Positions 9,432-17,569 of a stretch of DNA of 64,000 bases are shown piece after piece. The stretch is from Bacillus tuaregi (GTDB taxonomy: Bacteria > Bacillota > Bacilli > Bacillales > Cytobacillaceae). The translations under genes and the position numbers were made by a program. The notes beneath the pieces are model-generated. The model did no database searches, was not told the origin of the DNA, and saw nothing but the letters and a program-made list of their open reading frames with translations. Within the stretch, counting starts at the first letter, position 1. Every line of letters starts with the position of its first letter. The stretch is from contig NZ_LT629731.1 in NCBI RefSeq assembly GCF_900104575.1, forward strand, positions 2,154,031 through 2,218,030, written 5' to 3'.

Positions 9432-9530
9432 GATGTTTGGGAGATTGGCTCTATTTATAGTTAGAGTAATGATTTAATAGTGTAGTTATGTTATTTAGGA
9501 GAGATTATGAATCTTCTTTATTAAATAAGA

Positions 9531-9570
9531 GGGCAGTTCTACTAAGAATGTGGTAGGGACTGCCTTTTTC
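9531..9570 (+). terminator. Terminator of the Zorya operon
   Basis: GGCAGT and GTAG-containing arms pair with ACTGCC downstream (GGCAGTTCTAC ... GTAGGGACTGCC), followed by TTTTTC. It is the first clear intrinsic terminator after the five-gene operon. Confidence 0.7.
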
Positions 9571-9873
9571 GTTTATAAATAAAAAATACCTAAGAATCAG
9601 CATTTCTAGAATGTAGAAATGCTCATCAAAAGGACAAATTATTGCCAATAGAATTGTAGAAATGTATACTTGATGCCAATGGTAGCGGAAAGAATTTGCG
9701 TGCCAAATGTCCGAACTGTAATGAAAAAATTGAAATCAATTCGCTTTGGTGAAATATTAAATGCCAGAGGAAGGGCCGTTGTCCAAAAAGTATATAATGG
9801 AAGAGAATTCGAAGTAAACCCTGCTCTTATTGACCAGAGAGATAGGGACATAGGGACGTTGTTGTCCCAGAGA
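9571..9873. other. Gene-free stretch with a hairpin and coding debris
   Basis: A perfect 10-bp inverted repeat (AGCATTTCTA/TAGAAATGCT) lies at 9599-9623. From about 9675, one frame reads a short zinc-ribbon-like segment (AKCPNCNEKIEINS) that hits a stop, while a second frame stays open up to the R1 repeat. I take this as the wreck of an unrecognised gene rather than a working one. Confidence 0.35.
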
Positions 9874-10065
9874 TCAAATTCGCCCGTCGAATTTGCGTCC
9901 GGATTTTTATCGAGCTCGCTCGATAAACTACCTTTAAAAAAATCCGTGACATCCGCCGGAGGCTTAACTTCATTCAGCCGGGGTTTGAACCCCCACTGAA
10001 TCGAAGTACAGTTTGCATTCATCCCCCACTTGTAGAAGTGGAGGACTTCTGCTGAATGAAGTTAA
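9874..10065 (+). repeat. Dispersed repeat R1, copy A (about 190 bp)
   Basis: Complete copy of a repeat also found at 28260, 37684 (reversed), 43047 and, shortened, at 61682. It opens with the palindrome CAAATTCGCCCGTCGAATTTG. Its second half is bounded by TTAACTTCATTCAGC and GCTGAATGAAGTTAA, which enclose two hairpins (GGGG/AACCCC and CCACTT/AAGTGG). The last hairpin and its flanks resemble the end hairpin of the tnpB element at 42801. Confidence 0.85.
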
Positions 10066-10318
10066 ATATCGTAGGCAGCCCTATCTCATAGAACAGAGAT
10101 AGGGTTATTTTTATTTTAAAAATATTTAGAGATATATTAGACCTGACTCTATGGTTCTAGGCTTATTTTAATTTGTTTTCAATAATGTTCTTCAAAGGCA
10201 GAAGGTTATTAAGTAAATTAACTGGTTGCTCTTCTATTATAAGTGGAGAGAGCTATAATACGATTATGTTACAATATTGAAAATGGTAAACGTTGGAGGC
10301 ACACCAATACAATGTGCT
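10062..10318 (+). repeat. Dispersed repeat R3, copy a (two blocks)
   Basis: Block one (about 10062-10115) is a hairpin CCCTATCT ... AGATAGGG followed by TTATTTTTAT. Block two (about 10262-10315) holds ATGTTACAATATTGAAAATG and GGAGGCACACCA. Both recur, closer together and in the same order, at 14119-14222. The unit looks like a relic 5' region because GGAGG precedes an ATG. Confidence 0.7.
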
Positions 10319-10432
10319 TCAAGAAAAACGCGGGGACGGTTTTGTCCCGGTGTCTCTATTACATAATCGGTCGCTTATCTTCAAAAAGCAAATACGTGTT
10401 TCCTCATATGGAGTTGAATGATTATTAATTAG

Positions 10433-10466
10433 TTACAGACATTTTTCAAGACATGTTATAATGTCT
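10433..10466 (+). promoter_or_regulatory. Promoter with palindromic operator of the mntA-hepT pair
   Basis: TATAAT at 10457-10462 with a weak -35 TTACAG at 10433 (18-base spacing). A perfect palindrome AGACAT-GTTATA-ATGTCT at 10449-10466 overlaps the -10 box. This suggests autoregulation of the toxin-antitoxin pair. Confidence 0.6.
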
Positions 10467-10498
10467 TTAAGATTAATGAAGAATGTGAGGGATTCGTT

Positions 10499-10786
10499 AT
10501 GTTATATGATATTCTTCAGGAAAAGCGTGAATTAATTTTGAAAGTAGCAGATGATCATGGTATTCAAAGTGTAAGGATTTTTGGTTCTGTTGCAAGGCAT
10601 GAAGATGGACCTGAAAGTGATCTTGATTTACTTGTAGAATTTGAGAAAGGCAGAAGCTTGTTTGATTTGATTCGCTTTAAACAAGAGCTCGAAGATCTAC
10701 TTAATATTAAAGTTGATGTTGTAACAGAAAATGCAATTCATTGGAGTTTGAAAGAAGATGTGTTAAACGGAGCCATTCAATTATGA
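10499..10786 (+). CDS. mntA: MntA-like minimal nucleotidyltransferase antitoxin
   Basis: A 95-residue protein with the minimal nucleotidyltransferase fold: FGSVAR (Gly29-Ser30) and the paired metal ligands Asp41 and Asp43 in SDLDLLVEF. In MntA-HepT systems this enzyme adds AMP units to the HEPN toxin and so silences it. It overlaps the toxin gene by ATGA. It is preceded by a good promoter with an operator palindrome. All visible catalytic residues are present. The last codons and the junction with hepT recur as a fragment at 39866, evidence of a second copy in the past. Family call is firm. Confidence 0.9.
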   Translation: MLYDILQEKRELILKVADDHGIQSVRIFGSVARHEDGPESDLDLLVEFEKGRSLFDLIRFKQELEDLLNIKVDVVTENAIHWSLKEDVLNGAIQL

Positions 10787-11115
10787 AGAATGACAAAATC
10801 TATTTACTTCATATTTTGGAGTGCATAGAGAATATTGAATCATACATTCCGAATGGCGAAAATGATTTTTTTAGTTCAAAATTAATTCAAGATGCGGTCA
10901 TTCGTAATTTAGAAATTGTAGGAGAAGCAACTAAGCGAGTATCAAAAGACTTTCGAAACCAACACCCCCATGTACCGTGGCGTGAAATGGCGGGATTAAG
11001 CGATGTTCTAATATATGATTATTTTGGGGTAGATAACGGAATTGTATGGAAAGTGGTTGAAAAAGAGTTACCCCTCTTAAAAGGTAAAATATCCAATTTG
11101 CTAGACCATTACTAG
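10783..11115 (+). CDS. hepT: HepT-like HEPN toxin with degenerate catalytic motif
   Basis: A 110-residue DUF86 protein whose ATG lies within the mntA stop. The family features VIRNLEIVGEATKR and DYFGVDNGIVWKVV are clear. The active-site motif, normally R-(N/D)-x4-H-x-Y, reads here S73-D-V-L-I-Y78-D-Y80: the catalytic Arg is replaced by Ser (AGC) and the His by Tyr (TAT), and only the last Tyr remains. On family knowledge this should abolish ribonuclease activity. The MntA target Tyr is kept. The pair may therefore be a disarmed system or may act differently. The start is set by the ATGA overlap, not by the longer upstream frame. Confidence 0.88.
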   Translation: MKNDKIYLLHILECIENIESYIPNGENDFFSSKLIQDAVIRNLEIVGEATKRVSKDFRNQHPHVPWREMAGLSDVLIYDYFGVDNGIVWKVVEKELPLLKGKISNLLDHY

Positions 11116-11163
11116 GTATAGAAAGCCTTTTTTCGAATCTGCAAAAATTGATTTTCTATTAAG

Positions 11164-11200
11164 GAGAGTGTTGATCCAAGAAGGATAAACGCTCTTTTTT
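11164..11200 (+). terminator. Terminator after hepT
   Basis: GAGTGTTGATCC pairs with GGATAAACGCTC around a short loop, then TTTTTT. A closely related hairpin at 42985-43020 marks the remains of a second hepT locus. Confidence 0.75.
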
Positions 11201-11224
11201 GTGGAACTTATTTTAAATTGTCAC

Positions 11225-11532
11225 AGGGACAATCCATATGAGGCTGCACATATTAAGGGCATCAAGCGGGTGGTCCAGATATTGAAAAAAATGGTATTGC
11301 TCTATGTTCTCTCCATCACAAGCTATTTGATATGGGTATTTTTACAATTAATAATGAGAGACGTTTCCTAGTATCTGAATATGCCAACGGAAATATAGGA
11401 TTTGAGGAATGGGTGATGAAATATCACGGTCAATTTATCAGAAAACCCATTCAATCTTATTATATACCAAATGACAAATTTCTTGGCTGGCATATTCGTG
11501 AGGTATTTAAAGGGCCATATAGGGCTGTATAA
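11225..11532 (+). pseudogene. HNH restriction endonuclease, C-terminal remnant with frameshift
   Basis: Two frames together read NPYEAAHIKG, then HQAGGPDIEKNG, IALCSLHHKLFD, a beta-rich stretch, and FLGWHIREVFKGPYR at the end. This is the HNH domain and C-terminal signature (WH..VF..P.R) of the restriction enzymes annotated as phosphorothioated-DNA-binding (SBD-HNH, ScoMcrA type). One base is missing near 11257 between KG and HQ, and the N-terminal recognition domain is gone. The visible open frame from 11332 is only the tail. It is a dead gene that shows a further restriction system once lay in this island. Confidence 0.75.
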
Positions 11533-11654
11533 TGCCAGCCCCCTTTTACAAGTTCTTAAATTGGAAGGTGACCTTTCCTTGTCATAAAAAAAGTTCGTTT
11601 TGTATAAAGGAAGAAGGATTATAAATAACCATCATTCACATTATTGAGACTAAT

Positions 11655-11766
11655 AACATTATGTGCTAAATACACAATAAATTTATTAACTGCTCGTCCC
11701 AATGATAGAATAGTACAGAAAATCCAGCTCGTAATAAGCAACTAAATCAACATTCATAAGGACTTG
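11655..11766 (+). repeat. Dispersed repeat R2, copy a
   Basis: About 110 bp with conserved landmarks TATGTGCTAAATACACAA, GCTCGTCCCAA, AATCCAGCTCGT and CTAAATCAA. Copies in the same orientation lie at 12456, 28540 and 36238. This copy ends just upstream of the acetyltransferase remnant. Confidence 0.8.
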
Positions 11767-11833
11767 AAACGTTGGGATGGGTTCTGCTGTTTTATTCATT
11801 AAATTCATGGAGAAATGCAAAAGAGGAACATTG

Positions 11834-12396
11834 ATGGAAATCGAGAATTTTTTTAAACCAATACCTGTACTTGAAACAGAACGTCTTTTATTAAGAAAGA
11901 TAGAGTTAGATGATGTGGACGACTTATTTGAGATTTTTTCTGACTCACAAATAACAGATTCTATGACTTGGGAAGTTAATCAAACCAAAGAGGATACATT
12001 AAATAAATTTATTAAAGTTGTAACGAAACGACACGAAGAAGGTCAGTCTGTTGATTGGGCAATTGTCTTTAAAGAAAATGATAAAGTTATTGGCAATTGT
12101 GCTTTTATTGATTGGTCTAATCGTCATCGCAAAGCAGAAATTGGCTACGTAATGAACAAAGCATACTGGGGAAAAGGACTGGCAACAGAAGCATTAATGA
12201 ATTAATTCGATTTGGTTTTGATGTGATTGGGTTAAATCGAATTGAGGGTGGTTGTGACATTAATAATTATGGTTCAGAGAAATTAATGCTAAAGGGTGGT
12301 ATGCAGTACGAGGGTACTTTTAGAAAGAATGAATTCATTAAAGGAGAATTCCGAGATACTAAGGTATTTGCGATTTTGAAAGAAGAATATTCGTAA
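11834..12396 (+). pseudogene. GNAT acetyltransferase (RimJ/RimL type), frameshifted
   Basis: From ATG 11834 (AGAGGA just upstream) the frame shows ETERLLLRKIELDD, then the acetyl-CoA-binding region IGYVMNKAYWGKGLATEAL, and stops at 12205. The next frame continues the fold at once: LIRFGFDVIGLNRIEG, then CDINNYGSEKLMLKGGM, and a C-terminal YEGTFRKNEF to TAA at 12396. One or two bases were lost around 12200. The full length of about 185 residues fits the family. The gene lies between two direct R2 repeats. It is most likely inactive. Confidence 0.85.
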
Positions 12397-12455
12397 AACC
12401 TTCTGTTATTAAATTTCAAAGGTTTTAATTGAAAAACGATCTTCCACAATCGGGC

Positions 12456-12570
12456 ACTGTACTAAATACACAAGCCAATTGATTAACAGCTCGTCCCAAG
12501 AATAAAATAATACAATTAATCCAGCTCGTAGAAAGCTTCTAAATAAAAAAGTCATATGGGCTTATCATTT
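12456..12570 (+). repeat. Dispersed repeat R2, copy b
   Basis: Same landmarks as copy a (ACTAAATACACAA, CAGCTCGTCCCAA, AATCCAGCTCGTA, CTTCTAAAT), same orientation, placed just after the broken acetyltransferase. The first part is joined to an AATCGGGC motif that recurs elsewhere. Confidence 0.75.
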
Positions 12571-12830
12571 GGAAGGTGCCACCATAGCCGATTATTATTT
12601 TTTCTAGCAAAAAAGTTAATTCTTTCAAATTATTTATACCCAGACTGATGAATTTCTGTTATAAAAAGATGTAGCAAGTATGAATCGAATAAAAAGGGAC
12701 TTGAGAACCATCGTTTCATTACTTCTTATTAAAGTGAAAATTTGTAACGTATATGACTCATTGATAAATACAGTACTCATTGTTTTGACTGAAAATAATT
12801 CAACAAGAGGTAAAAGGGATGTGAAACAAT

Positions 12831-14024
12831 ATGAACAACGAGCCGGACTTAACGGTATTAATTGAGGCAATGGAAAAATTAAAGGAAGATACCTTAAAGC
12901 GGCAAGAGGCAAAAAGGTGGAAGCCCATTGAGAGCACTCTATCATTAAAGGAGGCTCTTAACCGATTAACAAAGGATGATTTAGATGCCATTCGTAAACA
13001 GTTAGAGATAAAAAGGGCAAGCAGTTTAAAAAAAGCAGAGTTAATTTTGGTATTAGAGGAAAAAATCCCTGCACTGTTAATCGAAACGATAAAAATGCAA
13101 GATCAAGAGCGTTTTCGTTTATTAATGAAATTGGTTAATCAGGGTGGCTATTGTAGTGATACATTTTTAGAAGAACACCAATTGGACTATTTTGCTAGGT
13201 CTGGTGTTGTTTTTTCCGGAAGGTTGGAAGGGAAAAAAGTTCATGTGATGCCACAGGAAATTATGACTGCTCTATCTGCTTTTCACAATGATTCCGAACT
13301 AAAAGCAATTATTGCACGGAACACAGAATGGATTAAGTTGACTCAAGGAATGCTGTATTATTATGGGGTTCTTACATTAGGACAAATGGAGGAAATGATA
13401 GAAAGTTATTTGCGTAAACCTTTGAGACTTTTAGATTACTTAAAAGTAATGTATCATGCACAGTCTTACTATCAAGAGTTTCGAATAGGGGACAAGCACT
13501 GGTCTTACTACCGGGTATTTGATCCCAATAAAGTATTACTTGAAGTGGAACAACGGAAAGATTTAGCTTATTATCCATTTTCGAAGGAGCAGCTCATAAA
13601 AGCGGGAGTACCGGATTTTATCGAAAGGAACGCAGTCTTTAACCATTTCGTTCATTTTTTATTGAAAAATTATCAGATGACAAGGAAAGAAGCCGAGGAA
13701 ATAGCTGCAGAATGTGCGATGGCGGCCAAAATGGGAGAGCGGCCACAGGATATCCTCCAATACCTTACTTCGAGAGTGGAATTTTCTAATTTAGAAGCGA
13801 TTTCTGCAATAATGGAGGTTCTCATAGAGCTTATTAATAATACTAGAGAATGGTTTCTAAAAGGTCACTCGCCTGCTGAATTATTTGTAGAAGAGAAAAA
13901 GCTTTTGAGATCCATCCCAAGCAATGGGAATATCATCCATTTCCCAAGCAATCAGAAAATTGGACGGAATGACCCCTGTCCATGCGGTAGTGGGAAAAAA
14001 TATAAAAAATGCTGCGGAAAATAA
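12831..14024 (+). CDS. SEC-C zinc-binding motif protein of unknown function
   Basis: A 397-residue soluble protein that ends in the SEC-C metal-binding motif [20 protein letters not shown] (CxCx8CC), as in the SecA C-terminus and YecA/YchJ proteins. An N-terminal helical part (about 40-85) with [18 protein letters not shown] followed by a Lys-rich helix resembles SAP/Rho-N-like nucleic-acid-binding helices. The middle is unassigned. The start at 12831 is supported by AAAGGGATGTG upstream. It stands alone between R2 and R3 repeats in the accessory block. The motif shows zinc binding; its partner (ribosome, Sec or nucleic acid) cannot be read from sequence. Confidence 0.8.
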   Translation: MNNEPDLTVLIEAMEKLKEDTLKRQEAKRWKPIESTLSLKEALNRLTKDDLDAIRKQLEIKRASSLKKAELILVLEEKIPALLIETIKMQDQERFRLLMKLVNQGGYCSDTFLEEHQLDYFARSGVVFSGRLEGKKVHVMPQEIMTALSAFHNDSELKAIIARNTEWIKLTQGMLYYYGVLTLGQMEEMIESYLRKPLRLLDYLKVMYHAQSYYQEFRIGDKHWSYYRVFDPNKVLLEVEQRKDLAYYPFSKEQLIKAGVPDFIERNAVFNHFVHFLLKNYQMTRKEAEEIAAECAMAAKMGERPQDILQYLTSRVEFSNLEAISAIMEVLIELINNTREWFLKGHSPAELFVEEKKLLRSIPSNGNIIHFPSNQKIGRNDPCPCGSGKKYKKCCGK

Positions 14025-14118
14025 TGGGTGGCAGATGCCTTCTAGAATTCTGAAAGGTACAGACACCATACAGGATTTCCCGGTTTGCAAACGCGGGACA
14101 AGCTAGTTCTCCTAGAGG

Positions 14119-14222
14119 TAAATATCATAGATGGCCCTATCTTATAGACCAGAGATAGGGTTATTATATATATATGTTACAATATTGAAAATGGTAAACA
14201 TTGGAGGCACACCACTACAAAT
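14119..14222 (+). repeat. Dispersed repeat R3, copy b
   Basis: Holds the hairpin GGCCCTATCT ... AGATAGGGTTATT and, directly after, ATGTTACAATATTGAAAATG plus GGAGGCACACCA. These match blocks one and two at 10062-10318 in the same order and orientation, so the two copies bracket about 4 kb. Confidence 0.75.
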
Positions 14223-14306
14223 GCTTTACTTCAATAACGATATATTGTAAACGGGCGCAAATCATTAATTATATATACCTATTTCCACATATGATGATCA
14301 AATACG

Positions 14307-14331
14307 CCCGTCGAATTTGATTTTTTATAGT
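14307..14331 (+). repeat. Partial end palindrome of repeat R1
   Basis: CGCCCGTCGAATTTGATTTTTT, the inner half of the R1 end palindrome. The rest of R1 is absent. It follows R3 copy b by about 85 bases. Confidence 0.6.
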
Positions 14332-14584
14332 AATTATTTATCAATAGATGTTTCCATCATTCAGTACTTTAAAATATCATGAGGCAAAAAATAAAATAGA
14401 TAGTAAAGATATAGAAGCCATTAGAAGAATGAACAATCGTCAAAAATCTGGTAAATGCTTCTAATTATTCAACGATCGGGCGCTTTCCGTGAAGAGAAAA
14501 GCGTCTAGTTATATTTAGAATGTACCCTCTCTAAAAAACTAAATAGGAACCAGGATAACAATCGCTGATTCCTATCATAACGAC

Positions 14585-15292
14585 CTAAGCCTTTTTCTTA
14601 AATAAGTCTAATAACTCCTTGGCACTATGTACTTCTTTATCTGGTTTATAGGTAGCATGAGAAGGTAAATCTTTCTTACGATGATTCATCCAAATCGCTT
14701 GCCAGCCTGCTTGTTTTGCCCCGATGATATCTTTTTCAAAATGATCCCCGATATACACGGTTTTCGTTTGGTCAAGGTCCAGCTTTTGTTCGATAAAATC
14801 AAAAACTTCTCTCTTCGGTTTTGCATGACCAATCGTACCAGAAATAAACGTCATCTCGGCCGGAATCCAACGACTAAGGTGGAGCTGTTTAATTTTCATC
14901 GCTTGATGCTTTTCTTCCCCATTTGTAAGAATCCCAAGCTGTTTTCCTTCCTTGTAAAGTACATTTAGTAGTTCTTCGACTTCCGGAAACAAGGTGATGT
15001 TCTTTTGTTCGGTCACATACGTTTCATGAAAAATAGTCGCTTTTTCCGTATCGATTGGGATGTTAAAATCCTTACAGGCAGCTTTAATTCGTCCGGTTTG
15101 CCATTCAAATGGGGTTATTTCACCTGCTTCACTTTGATCAAATAAAATCTCGCTATACTTACGACTAGCTTGATATAATTGATTGATTTCTTCATCTGAC
15201 AATGGCTCTTGAAAAAGCTTCTTCACCGTTCTATGAAAAGATTGTGCTTGATCATATAATGTATCATCGACATCAAAAATTATTGTATCCAT
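14585..15292 (-). CDS. HAD-superfamily hydrolase (YjjG-like nucleotidase/phosphatase)
   Basis: Haloacid-dehalogenase fold with all four motifs: DVDDTLYDQ at the N-terminus (nucleophile and acid/base Asp), ILTNGEE (Thr/Ser motif II), the Lys of GHAKPKREVF, and YIGDHFEKDIIGAKQAG (motif IV). The helical cap of about 70 residues after motif I is typical of subfamily I enzymes such as YjjG 5'-nucleotidase and haloacid-type phosphatases. I chose the ATG at 15292 (MDTIIFDVDD) because AAGGAGG lies nine bases upstream; the ATG at 15298 is only three bases away and the longer frame has no site. Substrate cannot be told. Confidence 0.85.
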   Translation of the reverse strand: MDTIIFDVDDTLYDQAQSFHRTVKKLFQEPLSDEEINQLYQASRKYSEILFDQSEAGEITPFEWQTGRIKAACKDFNIPIDTEKATIFHETYVTEQKNITLFPEVEELLNVLYKEGKQLGILTNGEEKHQAMKIKQLHLSRWIPAEMTFISGTIGHAKPKREVFDFIEQKLDLDQTKTVYIGDHFEKDIIGAKQAGWQAIWMNHRKKDLPSHATYKPDKEVHSAKELLDLFKKKA

Positions 15293-15671
15293 TCTCATAA
15301 GCCTCCTTATATTATGATGATATAACATATTTATCAACTTGAGAAATCCTTGTCATTAAGAAAAGTCACAGGGACTCCTCGAATAATCTTGTTTCATAGG
15401 AATGTTCCACACAAACCTTCCAAGTAACGAAACGCCGGGACGGTACGAAACTACTGATAAAGTACCGATTTTGAAAACTAACCTTAGATCTTCTACTAGA
15501 TATAGTAAGTGAAATAAGCGTTTGTTCTACATAATGTAGGTAAAGTGATCTTGTTTTTCTCGAAACAGACTTTTTCAGTGGCCCGCACCGTCCCGCTGTT
15601 TTGGAAGAACCAATAGTTTTCTAATCATGAATCGTTTAGAATAGATAAGTATAGAGGAAGGAGGACCCCCA
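15293..15671. other. Intergenic region upstream of yxdJ
   Basis: No gene is seen. CCGGGACGGTAC near 15433 and GCACCGTCCCGC near 15585 form a distant inverted pair, of the kind found at the borders of small non-coding repeats. GGAAGGAGGACC just before 15672 is the yxdJ ribosome binding site. Confidence 0.4.
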
Positions 15672-16355
15672 ATGAATATGAACATCTTTATTATTGAAGA
15701 CGACTCCCTGATCTTAGAAGCATTAAATGAAGGACTAAGCCAGTGGTCATATGAGGTAAGTAGTCCAAGTGATTTTTCGCATGTAATGGAAGACTTTATA
15801 GCGCATCGGCCTCACTTAGTTATGATTGATATACAGCTTCCTAAGTTTGATGGGTTTCATTGGTGTAGAGAAATACGTGCAGTGTCCAAAGTTCCTATTA
15901 TTTTTCTTTCATCAAGAGATCATCCGATGGATATGGTGATGGCCATGAACCTTGGGGCGGACGATTACGTTCAGAAACCATTCCATATGGATGTCCTTCT
16001 CGCCAAGATTCAGGCGATTCTTCGTCGAACCTATACATATGAAGAAGTATCCTCCGAAGTCATTGAATGGAATCAAGCCATTATTGACTTAAAACGTGGC
16101 GGTATTTATAAGGACGGGGAAACCATTGAACTAACAAAAAATGAATTTTTTATTCTTACGGCACTAGTCAAATCCAATAATGAAATTATCTCGCGTCATG
16201 AATTAATGAAAATGCTTTGGGACGATGATCAATTTATTAATGATAATACGCTTACAGCCAACGTCACAAGGTTACGACAAAAGCTCTCTGCTCTTAATTT
16301 ATCCAATGGGATTGTGACGAAAAAAGGGCTCGGGTATATGGCCGTTACACTATAG
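15672..16355 (+). CDS. yxdJ: BceR/YxdJ-family response regulator
   Basis: OmpR-type regulator of 227 residues: receiver domain with phospho-acceptor Asp53 (VMIDIQLPKFDG), acidic pair near residues 10-11 and the conserved Lys in VQKPFH, then a winged-helix DNA-binding domain (TKNEFFILTALV; TANVTRLRQKL). It belongs to the antimicrobial-peptide-sensing group that controls a neighbouring ABC transporter. GGAGG stands seven bases before the ATG. The order regulator, kinase, ATPase, permease, YxeA matches B. subtilis yxdJKLM-yxeA. Assignment to the Yxd rather than the Bce or Psd branch rests on that order. Confidence 0.88.
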   Translation: MNMNIFIIEDDSLILEALNEGLSQWSYEVSSPSDFSHVMEDFIAHRPHLVMIDIQLPKFDGFHWCREIRAVSKVPIIFLSSRDHPMDMVMAMNLGADDYVQKPFHMDVLLAKIQAILRRTYTYEEVSSEVIEWNQAIIDLKRGGIYKDGETIELTKNEFFILTALVKSNNEIISRHELMKMLWDDDQFINDNTLTANVTRLRQKLSALNLSNGIVTKKGLGYMAVTL

Positions 16356-16366
16356 GAGGTTCCAAA

Positions 16367-17419
16367 TTGTTTATCGCTTATCTCGTTTATAAAAAGAGTT
16401 GGATTGGCCTAATTATGTTACTCCTTCTACTTACCAACGCTTTAATCCTATTTGATGTGGGCATTAGTGTGGAGCCTTACTCAATCGTTTATTTAAATGG
16501 ATTATTTCTAACCATCTGTGTGGTTTTTTTTATTTTGAGATACAAAAAAGAAACCTCCTATTATAAATCCCTGCTTACTCTATTTAACGATCTGGGCGAT
16601 GACTGGTTTGAACGCATTCCTTTTCCTCATAGCCGTTATCCGGACCGTATTGTGTTTACACTTTTACAAACCATTCATGAGTATGAGCAAAGCAAACGTC
16701 GTGAGGATCAATACTTTCAACAAATGGACCATAATGAACTTGCATCATGGGTTCATGAAATGAAAACACCCCTTACAGCGATGAAGATAGCCATTGACAC
16801 TCACCGTTCGAATGAGTTAGCGCAAAGGCTTCATACCTCTTGGCTTAAGGTACACTTATTAATTGACCGACAACTTTACATTTCACGTTTAGCGACCCTT
16901 GACTCAGACTTACTGCCAGAAAAGCTGGAAGTGAACGCTTTGCTAAAAGAAGAAATTCGTGAGCTATCAACATGGTGTATGGATAAAAATTTAGACGTTG
17001 ATGTAACGGGAAACACGACCGCTACCGTTTACACGGATAAAAAGTGGTGCGGGTTTGTCATCCGACAGCTTTTAACCAACTCCATTAAATATAGTCCTAC
17101 GAATGGAACAATCGTCATTCACGTGAGTTTACATGAGGATGAATCTGTCAGCCTCACCATTAAAGATGATGGACCAGGCATTCAAGCACATGACCTGCCA
17201 CGAATATTTGATAAAGGCTTTACTGGAGAAAATGGGAGGGTTCAGCACTCAGCCACTGGAATGGGACTTTATCTGGCAAAAGAAATAAGCAAGAAGTTAC
17301 GTATTCGACTTGAGGTTGCTTCAGCCGTTGGCGAAGGAACCTCTATTTCGATGATATTCTCTAGTGATAATTCCTTTGAACGTATCAGACGATCAATAAT
17401 GCAAAATAGCCATGAATGA
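16367..17419 (+). CDS. yxdK: BceS/YxdK-family intramembrane-sensing histidine kinase
   Basis: A 350-residue kinase with two N-terminal membrane helices (about 11-33 and 40-58) and almost no extracytoplasmic loop, the hallmark of intramembrane-sensing BceS-like kinases that read transporter activity. The phospho-acceptor His130 lies in WVHEMKTPLTAMK; the ATPase domain shows QLLTNSIKYSP (N box), DDGPGIQ and GMGLYLAKEI (G boxes). The TTG start is supported by AGGAGG seven bases upstream. It is 11 bases behind the regulator gene, so the two are co-transcribed. Confidence 0.88.
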   Translation: MFIAYLVYKKSWIGLIMLLLLLTNALILFDVGISVEPYSIVYLNGLFLTICVVFFILRYKKETSYYKSLLTLFNDLGDDWFERIPFPHSRYPDRIVFTLLQTIHEYEQSKRREDQYFQQMDHNELASWVHEMKTPLTAMKIAIDTHRSNELAQRLHTSWLKVHLLIDRQLYISRLATLDSDLLPEKLEVNALLKEEIRELSTWCMDKNLDVDVTGNTTATVYTDKKWCGFVIRQLLTNSIKYSPTNGTIVIHVSLHEDESVSLTIKDDGPGIQAHDLPRIFDKGFTGENGRVQHSATGMGLYLAKEISKKLRIRLEVASAVGEGTSISMIFSSDNSFERIRRSIMQNSHE

Positions 17420-17463
17420 AGTAGTTAGGATATGTAAAGCCTAACTGCTTTTTATTTGCCAAG

Positions 17464-17480
17464 GTGACAAAAATATCACA
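17464..17480 (+). promoter_or_regulatory. Possible YxdJ-type operator upstream of the transporter genes
   Basis: GTGACA-AAAAT-ATCAC is a near-palindrome in the 150-base gap between kinase and ATPase genes, where regulators of this family bind. The exact box is inferred from position and symmetry only. Confidence 0.4.
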
Positions 17481-17569
17481 TTAGCCTTCATATTATCACC
17501 AAAAGCTTGCGACCTGGAGCGACAAAAGAATTACACTGTGTATAGAATTACTTGATTGGAGTGTATGGG

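Noticed and set aside
9639..10022. Minus-strand frame of 127 codons across repeat R1 copy A
   Set aside because: It runs through the repeat hairpins, has no ribosome binding site and recurs only because R1 recurs; it is not a gene.
11655..12570. R2 as integron attC sites
   Set aside because: The R2 copies lack the inverse core and core sequences (GTTRRRY/RYYYAAC pair) and no integrase is near.
12680..12865. 61-codon frame before the SEC-C gene
   Set aside because: No ribosome binding site, overlaps the SEC-C start in another frame, composition not coding.
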